Translations under genes and position numbers: made by a program
Part shown: positions 20,016 to 28,973 of the stretch, piece after piece
Numbering within the stretch: the stretch's first letter is position 1
How the letters are laid out: every line of letters starts with the position of its first letter
Assembly: GCF_020532825.1 (NCBI RefSeq)
Contig: NZ_MQTS01000021.1
Location: forward strand, 1-64,000
Length of the DNA stretch: 64,000 bases
Direction of reading: 5' to 3'
DNA from: Arthrobacter sp. SO3
GTDB lineage: Bacteria > Actinomycetota > Actinomycetes > Actinomycetales > Micrococcaceae
Notes under the pieces: model-generated
The model's input: only the letters and a program-made list of their open reading frames with translations
Database searches by the model: none
What the model was told of the DNA's origin: nothing

Positions 20016-20329
20016 TTCCGTCCCTCCAGACTGCCGTTGACTGCGTTGCTGAGGCCGTAGACCTCACGCCGGCCGGCGAGTTCGATCAGCCGGACGGTCT
20101 TGCTGTCCCCCGGTTCGAAGCGTGCCGCCGTGCCCGCCGGAATGTCCAGGCGCCGTCCGTATGCGGCCCGCCGGTTGAACGCCAGGGCGGCGTTTGCTTC
20201 GGCAAAGTGGAAGTGCGAGCCCACCTGCACGGGACGGTCGCCGGTGTTGGTCACCACGACGTCGATCGCCTCGCGGCCGGCGTTGACCAGCACAGGATCG
20301 GGGCTGAGAACGTATTCTCCGGGAATCAT
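20012..20329 (-). CDS. ureB: Urease beta subunit
   Basis: A 105-residue beta subunit with the typical [20 protein letters not shown] start, [21 protein letters not shown] and [25 protein letters not shown]. It is part of the (alpha-beta-gamma)3 urease. Encoded 9 bp after ureA and overlapping ureC by 4 nt. Confidence 0.97.
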
Positions 20330-20338
20330 CGCAGCTCC

Positions 20339-20641
20339 CTAACGGATCGGATCGTGGACGGTGACGAGCTTGGTGCCGTCGGGGAAGGTCGCTTCGACCT
20401 GGACGTCGTGGATCATTTCCGGCACGCCCTCCATGACGTCCTCGCGGCGGAGCAGGGTGGTGCCGTAGCTCATCAGGTCCGCCACGCTCCTGCCGTCCCG
20501 GGCGCCCTCGATCAGCTCGTAGCTGATGATGGCGACGGCCTCCGGAAAGTTCAGCTTCAGTCCGCGCGCCTGGCGGCGCCGGGCGAGGTCGGCCGCGACC
20601 ACGATCATGAGCTTTTCCTGCTCACGGGGCAGAAGATGCAT
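20339..20641 (-). CDS. ureA: Urease gamma subunit
   Basis: A 100-residue gamma subunit: [13 protein letters not shown] start, [31 protein letters not shown], and C-terminal [15 protein letters not shown]. First gene of the urease operon ureABCEFGD plus a nickel-permease remnant. A GlnR-like site lies about 75 bp upstream. Confidence 0.97.
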   Translation of the reverse strand: MHLLPREQEKLMIVVAADLARRRQARGLKLNFPEAVAIISYELIEGARDGRSVADLMSYGTTLLRREDVMEGVPEMIHDVQVEATFPDGTKLVTVHDPIR

Positions 20642-20712
20642 GACGGAATCCCTTCGTCACCGGCGGTCACGGGCCTGGCGGCGCCACGGTGTTGCCAGCG
20701 TAGACGGAAAAC

Positions 20713-20728
20713 GTTTCGTTTAGGTTTC
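20713..20728 (-). promoter_or_regulatory. Candidate GlnR box before ureA
   Basis: On the minus strand GAAAC-n6-GAAAC (GAAACCTAAACGAAAC) fits the actinobacterial GlnR pattern gTnAC-n6-GaAAC in its second half exactly and its first half partly. It lies about 72-87 bp upstream of ureA. Nitrogen control of urease by GlnR is known in other actinobacteria; here it is inferred from the motif. Confidence 0.4.
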
Positions 20729-20857
20729 CGGCGACACAAAACGGGAGGCAGCGGACACCGACGGGTCGCCGGACCTCCTGGCCGCCGGACGGCCGGGAAG
20801 CCTGCGGCGGCCCTACCGCGGCCAGCCTCCGGTCAGCCCGCTTGTTAGGGTGGATGA

Positions 20858-21193
20858 ATGAAACTTCGCCTCGCCGCCCTTGCCGCTGCAACCCTCACGA
20901 TCGCGCTGACGGGGTGCGGCCAGGTGCAGGACGCCGCGAACAAGGCCGTCAGCGACGGCGCATCCCAGGTCGCGACGGCGGCCGGCAGTGAAGTGAAGAA
21001 GCAGGCCTGCACGCTCGTGAAGGACGGCCTGGTCAGTGTCAAGGACAAGGAAGCGCTCGGCGGCCTGGTCGCCGGAGCCGAAACCGCAGGGGTTCCCGCC
21101 GAGATCACCACCCCGCTGCGCCAGATCGCCGACTCCGGCGACCAGGCTCCGGCCGAATCCGTCAAGGCCCTGCAGGACGCCTGCGCCAAGTAG
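20858..21193 (+). CDS. Small secreted lipoprotein
   Basis: A 111-residue protein with a clear lipoprotein signal: MKLRLAALAAATLTIALTGC, where the lipobox is LTGC and the lipidated residue C20. The mature part is about 90 residues, Ala/Lys-rich and helical-looking (VQDAANKAVSDGASQVATAAGSEVKK), with one further Cys pair (CTLVKD and DACAK). No family is recognised. It is divergent from ureA with about 215 bp between, and there is nothing to link it to urease. Confidence 0.75.
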   Translation: MKLRLAALAAATLTIALTGCGQVQDAANKAVSDGASQVATAAGSEVKKQACTLVKDGLVSVKDKEALGGLVAGAETAGVPAEITTPLRQIADSGDQAPAESVKALQDACAK

Positions 21194-21216
21194 CGCCCGG
21201 TCAGTTCCGGCAGCGC

Positions 21217-21957
21217 CTAGCGCTTCCCTTTCTTCCGTGACCCCTTGCCCCGTCCCTTGTCAGGGTTCGGCGCGTAGCGCTGCGCCACCTTGGGCTTCTT
21301 GACGGCCGGTCCCCGCCGGTCCGGCTTCGGTTCCTTCTTGGGCCTTTCCTGCTGGGCGGAGGGCTGGCGGGAGCTCGCGGCAGTGCGGCCGCGGACGATC
21401 CCGATGAACTCCTCGATGACCTCGTCCGTGGTGCCGCTGGGCCATGCCAGGGCGATCTCGGTGGTGGGCGCCCCGGTGAGTTTCCGCGCCACGGTGTCCT
21501 TGACGTTGAAGTGGCGGGCCACGGACATCGGCAGGATGACCAGGCCGGCCCCGGTGGCCACGACCTGCAGTGCCATCTCCGGTCCGCCAAGTCCGGCCAC
21601 GTCCAGGAACGTCTCCCGGGCGAGGTCGGCCAGGGCCACCTCCTCGAACAGCGAGATCTCGTGTCCCTTGGGCGCCACCACCACGGGCTGTTCCTCGTAC
21701 AGCGGGATGACGTTCAGGCCCTCGCGCTCCACGGGCAGCCGGACGAAGCTCAGCTCCGCGGACCCGTCGCGCAGAACCGTGAGCTGCGCGCCGTCGTCGG
21801 ACATAAAGGAGTGCAGCGGAACATCAGGCATCCGCTCTTCCCAGCGCCTGGTCCACTTTCCCGGCGTCACGCCGGCGACGTAGGCAAAACGCAACTCCCG
21901 CACAACTGGCACAGGGGTTTCGTCGGGGGACTGGGATGCTTCTTCTGCTGCGGACAC
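21217..21957 (-). CDS. LysR substrate-binding-domain protein without DNA-binding domain
   Basis: A 246-residue protein. Residues about 15-195 match the LysR effector-binding fold (LRFAYVAGVTPGKWTRRWEERMPDVPL, then LPVEREGLNVIPLYEEQPVVVAPKGHEIS, and ATGAGLVILPMSVARHF). The usual N-terminal helix-turn-helix is missing; upstream in-frame sequence lacks one. The last 50 residues are strongly basic (Lys/Arg/Pro), possibly nucleic-acid binding. GTG at 21957 was chosen because sequence before it shows no homology. Divergent from the DUF5997 gene, a pairing known in Actinobacteria. Confidence 0.75.
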   Translation of the reverse strand: MSAAEEASQSPDETPVPVVRELRFAYVAGVTPGKWTRRWEERMPDVPLHSFMSDDGAQLTVLRDGSAELSFVRLPVEREGLNVIPLYEEQPVVVAPKGHEISLFEEVALADLARETFLDVAGLGGPEMALQVVATGAGLVILPMSVARHFNVKDTVARKLTGAPTTEIALAWPSGTTDEVIEEFIGIVRGRTAASSRQPSAQQERPKKEPKPDRRGPAVKKPKVAQRYAPNPDKGRGKGSRKKGKR

Positions 21958-22046
21958 ATGTTCACAGTACCGCCCGGGCTGGCGTAGGCTTCCGCCCGGC
22001 CGGCCGTTTGGTGCTGGTTTGGTGCCCCGCCGGATACCCTTGAAGC

Positions 22047-22451
22047 ATGACCTCTGCAAACTCCCAGTCCATGAAGCCGGCCACCGTAGCCAAGAAGCTT
22101 GGCATCTACCTGCCCGCAACACCCCAGGAGTTCCAGGATTCGGTCATCAGCCGCGCCGATTTCGCCGAGCTCCAGGCCAACCCGCCGGAGTGGCTCGCGG
22201 AACTGCGGCGCAACGGCCCGCACCCCCGCCCGGTGGTCGCGCAGAAGCTGAACGTCTCCATCAGCGGGCTGGCCCGCGGCGGGGTTGAGGAAGCGCTGAC
22301 GACGGCGGAAATCACCGCGCTGCTGCAGGCTCCCCCGGCATGGCTGGTCGCCGAGCGCTCCACCCACGCTGCCGTGCGCGCCGAGGCCCAGCGGGTCAAG
22401 GACGAGGCTGCGAAGAAGGACGCCAGGAAGGAACGCACCGCCGCCGAGTAG
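22047..22451 (+). CDS. DUF5997 family protein
   Basis: A 134-residue protein with the DUF5997 pattern: MKPATVAKKLGIYLPATPQEFQDSVISR near the N-terminus, then NPPEWLAELRRNGPHPRPVVAQKLNVSISGLARGG and a charged, Lys/Glu-rich tail. Function unknown; the middle could be a small helical DNA- or protein-binding fold. It faces the LysR-like effector-domain gene across 89 bp, so the two may be co-regulated or interact (inference). The ATG at 22071 is an alternative start. Confidence 0.8.
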   Translation: MTSANSQSMKPATVAKKLGIYLPATPQEFQDSVISRADFAELQANPPEWLAELRRNGPHPRPVVAQKLNVSISGLARGGVEEALTTAEITALLQAPPAWLVAERSTHAAVRAEAQRVKDEAAKKDARKERTAAE

Positions 22452-22483
22452 CTGCTCTGGCCGGCGGGCCCGCCGGTCCCGGC

Positions 22484-22867
22484 TCAGTCCTGATGGAGCT
22501 GCACGAAGTTCCCGCACCCGTCGTCGAACACCGCCGTCGTCCCCCCGGGACCGACGGAGGGCTCACCCTGGAACATCACGTCCTTGGCGGTGAGCCGCTT
22601 GAACTCGGCCCGGACATCGGTCACCCCGAAGACGATCGCGGGCAGCCCCGCGTCGTGGCATCCGTTCATGTAGGCCGCCCCGATCGGGTTATCGCTGGGC
22701 TCCAGCAGGAGCCCGACCGATCCGCCGCCGGACCCGGCCGGATCCTTCACGATGTACAGGTTGTGCTCCGGGATGGCCATGAGGCTCTCGAAGCCCAGGA
22801 TTCCGGTGTAGAACTCGAATGCCGCGGCGGGGTCCTTGACGTGGATACTGCACATTTTCAGTCGCAT
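22484..22867 (-). CDS. VOC family (glyoxalase-like) protein
   Basis: A 127-residue vicinal-oxygen-chelate protein made of two beta-alpha-beta-beta-beta modules (MCSIHVKDPAAAFEFYTGILGFES; IVFGVTDVRAEFKRLTAKDV). It ends with the usual DDGCGNFVQLHQD. The metal ligands would come from His8-like, Glu and the terminal region; the substrate cannot be predicted. It is convergent with DUF5997 and stands alone. Confidence 0.85.
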   Translation of the reverse strand: MRLKMCSIHVKDPAAAFEFYTGILGFESLMAIPEHNLYIVKDPAGSGGGSVGLLLEPSDNPIGAAYMNGCHDAGLPAIVFGVTDVRAEFKRLTAKDVMFQGEPSVGPGGTTAVFDDGCGNFVQLHQD

Positions 22868-23012
22868 GCGGCCTAGGCTACGCCGGGACGGGCCCGGGTG
22901 GGAACCGGACCCCCGGCAACGGCCGAAGGACCATTGACGGCCCGCCCTCGATGGATTCCAATGGAATCAGGGAACCGCGCCCGCCCCGGACCGGATCCCT
23001 GGAGGTATTGGA

Positions 23013-23642
23013 ATGCCGTCTCTGTTCGAGCCCGCCCCCTTTGCGCTCTGGCAACTACTCGCCCTGGCCTGCCTTGTCGTGTGCGCTGCGGGAGCCTCGG
23101 TCTATTTGCTCCGGAAGCATCTGGCCGACGACGACGGCCTGCCGGATGCCGTCTTCTGGGACGGTTTCGCCGGACTCGCCATCGTTGCGCCGGCCGTGAT
23201 CCTCCCCGCCCTGGTGGCGCCGTGGTCCGGCCTGCTGCTCGGAGTCATCGCCGCGGCCGCGGCAGCCGCCGCCTACCTCTGGACTCCCAGGATCTTCAGC
23301 CGGCAGGCGGAGCGGCGCTCCGCCCGGGACACGGCAGCCAGCAACGAGGCGGCCGCGGCCCGGCACCGCAGCGCCCTGGCCAGATGGCAGCGCTACGAAC
23401 TGGACCCCGCGCACAGCATCGACTACCCCGCCATGTGTGACCCGCGGCAGCCGGAGACGGCCGCCCTGATCCGTGCGATGAAGGCCGCGGATCAGCTCCG
23501 CAGCGGGACGGACGCCGGCTATGCCCGGGCGGTCGAGCGGCTGGAGGAAGCCCTCGCCGAGGCCGAAAGGGCCGCAGGCGTCGGACGCGACGCACCGACC
23601 CGCCACGCCGGATCCCCGGCAGCGGATCCGGCGCTCGGCTGA
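23013..23642 (+). CDS. Hypothetical membrane protein
   Basis: A 209-residue protein with no recognised family. Three hydrophobic segments lie at about residues 12-32, 50-68 and 70-90. The rest is a soluble, mostly helical, Ala/Arg/Glu-rich C-terminal part (about 95-209) that includes WQRYELDPAHSIDYPAMCDPRQPETAALIRAMKAAD, a stretch seen in actinobacterial hypothetical proteins. GGAGG is placed 10 nt before the ATG, supporting expression. Probably inner-membrane with a cytoplasmic tail. Confidence 0.7.
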   Translation: MPSLFEPAPFALWQLLALACLVVCAAGASVYLLRKHLADDDGLPDAVFWDGFAGLAIVAPAVILPALVAPWSGLLLGVIAAAAAAAAYLWTPRIFSRQAERRSARDTAASNEAAAARHRSALARWQRYELDPAHSIDYPAMCDPRQPETAALIRAMKAADQLRSGTDAGYARAVERLEEALAEAERAAGVGRDAPTRHAGSPAADPALG

Positions 23643-23709
23643 CATGTCTTACAGCTCACCTGCCTAGCTTTGTCCCTGCGTTCCAGCGTCATCCTTGGAA
23701 GGAAGCACC

Positions 23710-24348
23710 ATGACAGACATCACCATCATCGGCAGCGGCAACATGGCACGGGCGATCGGCACCCGCGCCGTGGCAGCCGGACGCTCACTCCAAATCCTGG
23801 ACCGCGCCCCGGAGCACGCGGCCAAACTGGCTGCCGAGCTGGGCGGCGGTACGACGTCCGGTGGACTGGGCGATATCCCGGAAGGCGACATCGTGGTGCT
23901 GGCCCTGTACTTCGGACCGGCCAAGGAAGTGGCAACGCACTACGGTGACACCCTCAGCGGAAAGACCGTGGTGGAGATCAGCAACCCGATCAACGTGGAC
24001 ACCTTCGATTCCCTGACGGTGGACCCGGGGTCCTCAGCCGCCGAGGAAATCGCCGCCCTGCTGCCGGGGGCAGCAGTCGTCAAGGCGTTCAACACCACGT
24101 TCGCCGGCCCGCTGACGGCCGGCGCGACGGGCGGGATGCCCCTGGATGTCTTCATCGCCACAGACTCGGAGGAAGCCGGCAACCAAGTCGCCTCGTTCGC
24201 CGCAGCAGCCGGTCTCCGGCCACTGCGGGTCGGCGGGCTGCGGCATGCCCGGGAACTGGAAGCATTCCAGCTGCTCGTGATGGCGCTGCAGGCTAACCCC
24301 GCCTACGCGGCCTTCAACTGGGGCACAGGGCTGAAGATCATCGACTAG
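23710..24348 (+). CDS. NADP oxidoreductase, coenzyme F420-dependent-like (NAD-binding)
   Basis: A 212-residue Rossmann protein of the F420H2:NADP oxidoreductase-like family (NADP_Rossmann/F420_oxidored). The loop GSGNMARAIGTRA near residues 8-20 binds the dinucleotide; VVEISNPINV and VVKAFNTTFAGPL are typical. The C-terminus reads LRHARELEAFQLLVMALQ. Whether the cofactor partner is F420 or only NADP cannot be seen. AAGGAAG lies 6 nt before the ATG. Monocistronic. Confidence 0.82.
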   Translation: MTDITIIGSGNMARAIGTRAVAAGRSLQILDRAPEHAAKLAAELGGGTTSGGLGDIPEGDIVVLALYFGPAKEVATHYGDTLSGKTVVEISNPINVDTFDSLTVDPGSSAAEEIAALLPGAAVVKAFNTTFAGPLTAGATGGMPLDVFIATDSEEAGNQVASFAAAAGLRPLRVGGLRHARELEAFQLLVMALQANPAYAAFNWGTGLKIID

Positions 24349-24364
24349 GCAGTCGCCGGCGCGC

Positions 24365-24388
24365 GCGGCGGGTCCGTTGACCCGCCGC
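24365..24388. terminator. Hairpin between convergent genes
   Basis: GCGGCGGGTC, four loop bases, then its exact complement: a 10-bp GC-only-rich stem 16 bp after the oxidoreductase stop. No T run on either strand, so termination strength is uncertain. Confidence 0.5.
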
Positions 24389-24390
24389 GG

Positions 24391-24428
24391 CGCAGGACAG
24401 CGCTGGTCGACGCAGGACGGCGCTGGTC
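24391..24428. repeat. Tandem 18-bp direct repeat
   Basis: CGCAGGACAGCGCTGGTC and CGCAGGACGGCGCTGGTC follow each other with a 20-bp period and one substitution, ending exactly at the stop codon of the minus-strand PPOX-like gene. Confidence 0.6.
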
Positions 24429-24911
24429 TTAGAGTTCCACCGTGCCGCTGTCGCCCACACTCATCCGGCTGTGCATGACCTTGGATTTGACCCACTGGAG
24501 CACCGACGCGGCGGTGCCGCCCGGGCTGGTCCAGTACTCGGCGGAGTCGGAGTCGACGTGCAGCAGCACCACTTCCGGGGTGTCCGGGCCGTCCGGGAAC
24601 CAGGCTTCGACCATCTGGTTCCAGAGCTCGTGGATCTTCTGGCGGTCGGTGACAACTTCTGCCGTCCCGGCCACCGATACCCATTCCGTTCCTTTGCCGA
24701 AGGAGACGTTGACGCCCGGGTGCGCCCGGACGTGGGCTACCTGGGAGGTGGTGGCGGACGTGAAAAACCACATGTCGCCGTCGTCCAACACGTCCTGGAC
24801 GGCCAGCGGGCGGCTGACCAGCGCGCCCTCTTCATTGACGGTGGTGAACATCCCGATCCGCGAATCGTTGATGATGTCCGTAACTTTGCTGATGTTTGCT
24901 GCGTCCGACAT
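24429..24911 (-). CDS. Pyridoxamine 5-phosphate oxidase-like (general stress protein 26 type)
   Basis: A 160-residue split-barrel flavin-binding protein: IGMFTTVNEEGALVSRPLAVQ and WFFTSATTSQVAHVRAHPGVNVSF match the GSP26/PNPOx-like family; later TAEVVTDRQKIHELW is also typical. Such proteins bind FMN or F420; the role is not known. ATG giving MSDAANISK was chosen over an in-frame upstream codon, because the family begins here. Confidence 0.85.
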   Translation of the reverse strand: MSDAANISKVTDIINDSRIGMFTTVNEEGALVSRPLAVQDVLDDGDMWFFTSATTSQVAHVRAHPGVNVSFGKGTEWVSVAGTAEVVTDRQKIHELWNQMVEAWFPDGPDTPEVVLLHVDSDSAEYWTSPGGTAASVLQWVKSKVMHSRMSVGDSGTVEL

Positions 24912-25036
24912 GCTGTCACCTCGTTCTGGTTCCACACAGGGGAAGGTCCCCCTCCCGCCAGCCTATTGGTAAGTGTGCTTACTTTCCAATGGCTGCCGGA
25001 AGAAGGACCTTCCCGGAACTCCCGCGGGCCGGCGAC

Positions 25037-26575
25037 TCAGTTTCCGCGGGCCAGCACCTCGCCCTTGAAGAACTCGGGCCGGAGCTTCGCCATGATCAGC
25101 ATGAGCACCACCCCCAGCAGGATGACTCCCGTGCCGAGGATGAAGACCAGGCCCAGACCACCGATCGAGGAGCCCGAACCGTACGCCGGATCCATGGAGT
25201 CATAGGCGGTCTTGAAGAACATGACCAGCAGGATGACCCCGCCCAGGAGGGGTGAGAGGAACTTGAAGAAGAACGCCTGCGCTCCGCTGAACGCCTCGGC
25301 CCGGAAAAACCAGACACAGGCCAGCGCCGTGATGCCGTAATAGAAGCAGATCATCATGCCCAGAGCAGTGATGGTGTCCCACAGCGCATTCTCCGACGTG
25401 GTGCGGGTGATGACGTAGAACGCAGCGGCAGCCACCGCCGAGGCGATCGTGGCGTAGCTCGGTGACTTGTGTGTGGGGCTGATCCTGCTGAACTTCTTCG
25501 GCAGGGCTTTGTAGTGGCCCATCGACAGCAGCGTCCGCGCCGGCGAGACGAACGTGGACTGCAGCGACGCCGCCGAGCTGCTCAGGATGGCCAGGGACAT
25601 CAGGATAGCGAAGGGTCCCATCACCGGACCGGCGAGCACGGCGAAGATGCTGGCCTGGTTCTCCGGGTTTCCGGCACCCAGACCTTCCGTACCGATTCCG
25701 GCGAAGGACAACGTGGCCAGGGCAACGGTCATGTAGATGATCACGATGACCAGTACGGTGACGGTGGCGGCACGGCCCGGGGTCTTTTCCGGGTTCTTGG
25801 TCTCCTCATTCATGGTCAGCGTGACGTCCCACCCCCAGTAAATGAAGATGGACAGCGAAACACCGGCGGCAAAGGCGGTGAAAGATTCCACCGCGAAGGG
25901 ATTGAACCAGTCCGGTGAAATGGCTGTGGCGTCAAAGGCGGTGCCGTTGGCGACGTGGCTGAACGCGGCCACCGCGAACCAGCCGAGCACCAGTAGCTGG
26001 AATCCCACGAGCACATACTGGACCGTCTTGGTGGTTTCCATGCCGCGGTAGGAGATCCAGCACGCGAGGGCGATGAACACCAATGTGGTGGCAATGTTCA
26101 GCGGCAGGTTTTTGGTGAGATCAGCGAGGTCGGGGTTACCGAAAATTTGCGACAGCATCAGGTAGAAGAAATCCACCGCGACAGCGGCCAGATTCGAGAG
26201 CACGATGATTGTCGCCGCAATGAGCCCCCAGCCTCCCATCCACCCGAGCCACGGGCCAAAGGCTTTCGAGGCCCAGGTGAAGGACGTGCCGGCGTCGGGC
26301 ATGGCGTTGTTCAGCTCGCGGTAGCCGAACGCCACCAGCAACATCGGGACAAAGCCGACCAGGAAAATCGCAGGCAGGTGTACGCCGACTTCAGCCACGG
26401 TGGGGCCCAGTGCCGCAGTCAAAGTGTAGGCCGGGGCGATACAGGAAACGCCGATGACGACAGCGCCAATCAGCCCCACAGACCCTGCCTTCAGGCCCTT
26501 CTCGCTCAGTCCGTGCTGGTCTTCGGTGTACTGTCCGGTGTGCGAGGCCTTGGCCATCGCGTGTTCCGCGCTCAT
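25037..26575 (-). CDS. APC-family amino-acid/polyamine permease
   Basis: A 512-residue permease of the APC superfamily with about 12 membrane segments. The first helix has the family glycine-rich unwound motif in VGLIGAVVIGVSCIAPAYTL, and YRELNNAMPDAGTSFTWASKAFGPWLGWMGGW is the typical second-third helix region. The start overlaps the universal-stress gene stop by 4 nt, and the operon begins with putrescine oxidase, so a putrescine or related amine importer is likely (inference from context). Confidence 0.88.
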   Translation of the reverse strand: MSAEHAMAKASHTGQYTEDQHGLSEKGLKAGSVGLIGAVVIGVSCIAPAYTLTAALGPTVAEVGVHLPAIFLVGFVPMLLVAFGYRELNNAMPDAGTSFTWASKAFGPWLGWMGGWGLIAATIIVLSNLAAVAVDFFYLMLSQIFGNPDLADLTKNLPLNIATTLVFIALACWISYRGMETTKTVQYVLVGFQLLVLGWFAVAAFSHVANGTAFDATAISPDWFNPFAVESFTAFAAGVSLSIFIYWGWDVTLTMNEETKNPEKTPGRAATVTVLVIVIIYMTVALATLSFAGIGTEGLGAGNPENQASIFAVLAGPVMGPFAILMSLAILSSSAASLQSTFVSPARTLLSMGHYKALPKKFSRISPTHKSPSYATIASAVAAAAFYVITRTTSENALWDTITALGMMICFYYGITALACVWFFRAEAFSGAQAFFFKFLSPLLGGVILLVMFFKTAYDSMDPAYGSGSSIGGLGLVFILGTGVILLGVVLMLIMAKLRPEFFKGEVLARGN

Positions 26576-27495
26576 TTTTGTGCCTCTCGGGTGAAGTCAT
26601 GCGACGCTGGCTGGTTGGGGTTTTTGAGCTCATAGTCACTCGGGACCACAATCATCGGCACCGGCAGGGCACGCAGAATGCGGTTGGCCGTGCTGCCCAG
26701 GAAGATGGACCGGCTCGTGGCAAGCCTGCTCGATCCGATCAGCAGGACCTCGCCGTCTTCCCAATCCAGACGGTCCACCGCTTCCTCGACGGTGCGGCCC
26801 TGTGCGATGACAACTTCCGCCTTCGCCTCCTCCCGTACCCCCTGCCCGCCGCCCGGCAGGGCTGCGGCAAGATGCTTCGCCGCGTACGCCCGAGCCGCTT
26901 CGGCGGCTTCCGCGGCAGCGGCCGCGTCGCCGCCGTCGATCGCCAGAAGCGACACCACGCGCAGCGGCACTTCGCGGCTGGCCGCCATCCCAAGGGCGAA
27001 ATCGAGCAGCTTCTCAGCGCCCGTCCGGTTTCCGAGCCCGCAACTGATCCGGGTCACGGCCTCCTGGCGATGGTAGCCATGCGGTGCCAATGCCACGGGA
27101 ACGGTCGAAGCGTGGAGCAGTGCGCTGGCCACCGACCCGATAGTGAACCGCTTGAAGATCCCGTTGCTTGTTGCGCCGATGATGAGCATGTCCGCCCCGA
27201 ACTCCTCAGCGGCCTGGATCAGTGCGTGGGCGTCGGAATCACCGCTGCGGACGTGGGCCCGGGCCGGGACACCGGGCGGAATCAACGCCAGCGCCTGGTC
27301 AAGCCACTCCTGTGCCTGCTCATTGAGCAGGTGCTCGAAGCCGGCCCTGGGTGCGTGGGCGGCCCCGAACTGCTGCACTTCGGGGACCACCAGCACAAGG
27401 TCCAGGCTGGCTCCGCGCCCGAGCGCCAGTGATACGGCCAGGTTTACGGCATCGTGCCCTCTGGCATTGGCTGAATACCCCACTACGTAACGCAT
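26572..27495 (-). CDS. Universal stress protein, two Usp domains
   Basis: A 307-residue protein with two tandem UspA domains (about 1-145 and 150-300). Domain 1 has the ATP-binding loop pattern GATSNGIFKRFTIGSVASALL; domain 2 GSSRLATSRSIFLGSTANRILR. Start MRYVVGYSANARG was chosen because sequence before it in frame is not conserved. It is translationally coupled to the permease gene after it and lies 49 bp after the oxidase gene, so it belongs to the amine operon, perhaps as a nucleotide sensor of the permease; this fusion-by-operon is inference. Confidence 0.9.
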   Translation of the reverse strand: MRYVVGYSANARGHDAVNLAVSLALGRGASLDLVLVVPEVQQFGAAHAPRAGFEHLLNEQAQEWLDQALALIPPGVPARAHVRSGDSDAHALIQAAEEFGADMLIIGATSNGIFKRFTIGSVASALLHASTVPVALAPHGYHRQEAVTRISCGLGNRTGAEKLLDFALGMAASREVPLRVVSLLAIDGGDAAAAAEAAEAARAYAAKHLAAALPGGGQGVREEAKAEVVIAQGRTVEEAVDRLDWEDGEVLLIGSSRLATSRSIFLGSTANRILRALPVPMIVVPSDYELKNPNQPASHDFTREAQK

Positions 27496-27544
27496 CTGGC
27501 CGATCCTTTCTGAACTGTTGGGCGGGTTACGTGGCAGGGACGGA

Positions 27545-28936
27545 TTAGTTGGTGGCGACGGAGGCACGGTCTGCCGCTGCGACGATCCGGGCTGCCGTGT
27601 GGCGTCCCATTCGAACGGCGCCGTCGACGTGCTGGTAGCCCTCGGCAGCGAGATCGGAGGAGGACCAGTAGATCGGGCCGACCGGCGCGTGCTGGTCCTT
27701 GCCATAGCGGTGCAGTCCGCCGAGGTCGTAGCTGGAGGCATAGGCGCCGCGGGTCCACTCCTCAGAGCCCCAGTCCGACTCGTAATAGACCTCCGGCTCG
27801 AGGGCCTTGTCACCGAGGAATCCGGCGATCGATTCGAGGATGGCGCGGCGGCGTTCCTCGGCGCTGAGCTCGAACATGGCATCGGCCTTCTCGTCCGAAA
27901 CGAAGCCGACCAGGGTGCCGCGGGGGTCCTCGTGGTTTGTGTTGTCGTAGACCTCCTGGACCAGTGCGCCGGCACCGAAGCAGGTCCCGGAGAGGCCGTC
28001 CTCGCGCCAGAACGGGGTGCTGTAGACGGCGTGCACCTTGATGACCAGGCCCAGGGACTGGTGCTGGTGCATCTGGTGCTGGCGTCGCGGCAGCGGCGGG
28101 TTGAAGGAGACCCGGGAGTAGAGGTTCGGCGGCACGGCCATGATCACGAAGCGCGCGTTCACGGTGGCGCGTTCCGAAACAGCGGTCACGCGGTGGTTCC
28201 CGCCGGCGTCCACACCCCAGCTGATGGTGCGCACCGGGCTGTCAAGGACGACGTCGTCACCCAGTTCGGCGGCGAGCAGCAGGGAGACCCGCTGCATTCC
28301 GCCGACGACGCGCTTGTCGAGGATGAAGTCCTCGTCGGTGAGGTGGCTGAAGGATCCGGCGGAGGCAGCCATCAGCACTGCCTGCAGGGCGGAGAAGGCG
28401 TGGGCGGGCTTGGTCAGCATTCCGCCGGCAATAAAGAGGCCGATGTTGTTGCAGGCTTCCTCGTCCGTGGAGTTCTCCCGCAGCCAGTGGTGGAAGGAGA
28501 TGGTGTCCAGCTCGCGGGCCTTGGGGTGCGCCCATGGTTCGGTGGGGCCGATCTCGGCGGCGAGGGTATCCAGCAGAGCGGTGAGTTTGTCCATCTCGGC
28601 GGCGGTGGTTTCGCTGACCGGGAAGGTGTCGCCTGTATAAAGGGTGCGCTTGCCGTCGGAACCGATGTAGACGGAGTCGCCCTCGCGATAGCGGGAGTAG
28701 GTTTCCAGGGCGAGCTCGTCGAGGAGCGCCAGCAGTTCGGTCTGGTCCGGGGAGACCCACTGGCCGCCGATTTCCAGCATGGCGCCGTCAATCGTGTCGG
28801 TCCAGGTGCGGCCGCCAACCCGGTCGCGCGCCTCCAGGACGGCCACGCTCAGGCCGGCTTTCTTCAGTTCCCTGGCTGCGGTCAGCCCGGCGGGGCCTGC
28901 TCCGACGATAACGACGTCGCGGTCAAGTTCCAGCAT
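27545..28936 (-). CDS. puo: Putrescine oxidase (flavin monoamine oxidase family)
   Basis: A 463-residue FAD-dependent amine oxidase. FAD is bound by VVIVGAGPAGLTAARELKKA near the N-terminus and ARDRVGGRTWTDT; EIGGQWVSPDQTELLALLDEL and the C-terminal GAVRMGRHTAARIV complete the fold. The closely placed block YRYGDSVYIGSDGKRT-like REGDSVYIGSDGKRTLYTG is typical of Kocuria and Rhodococcus putrescine oxidases, which oxidise putrescine to 4-aminobutanal, peroxide and ammonia. First gene of an operon with a stress protein and a permease, and divergent from a TetR gene with a palindrome between. Confidence 0.88.
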   Translation of the reverse strand: MLELDRDVVIVGAGPAGLTAARELKKAGLSVAVLEARDRVGGRTWTDTIDGAMLEIGGQWVSPDQTELLALLDELALETYSRYREGDSVYIGSDGKRTLYTGDTFPVSETTAAEMDKLTALLDTLAAEIGPTEPWAHPKARELDTISFHHWLRENSTDEEACNNIGLFIAGGMLTKPAHAFSALQAVLMAASAGSFSHLTDEDFILDKRVVGGMQRVSLLLAAELGDDVVLDSPVRTISWGVDAGGNHRVTAVSERATVNARFVIMAVPPNLYSRVSFNPPLPRRQHQMHQHQSLGLVIKVHAVYSTPFWREDGLSGTCFGAGALVQEVYDNTNHEDPRGTLVGFVSDEKADAMFELSAEERRRAILESIAGFLGDKALEPEVYYESDWGSEEWTRGAYASSYDLGGLHRYGKDQHAPVGPIYWSSSDLAAEGYQHVDGAVRMGRHTAARIVAAADRASVATN

Positions 28937-28973
28937 GATGTCCTCTCTCTGGCCGCTGAAGTGATGCGGCCCA

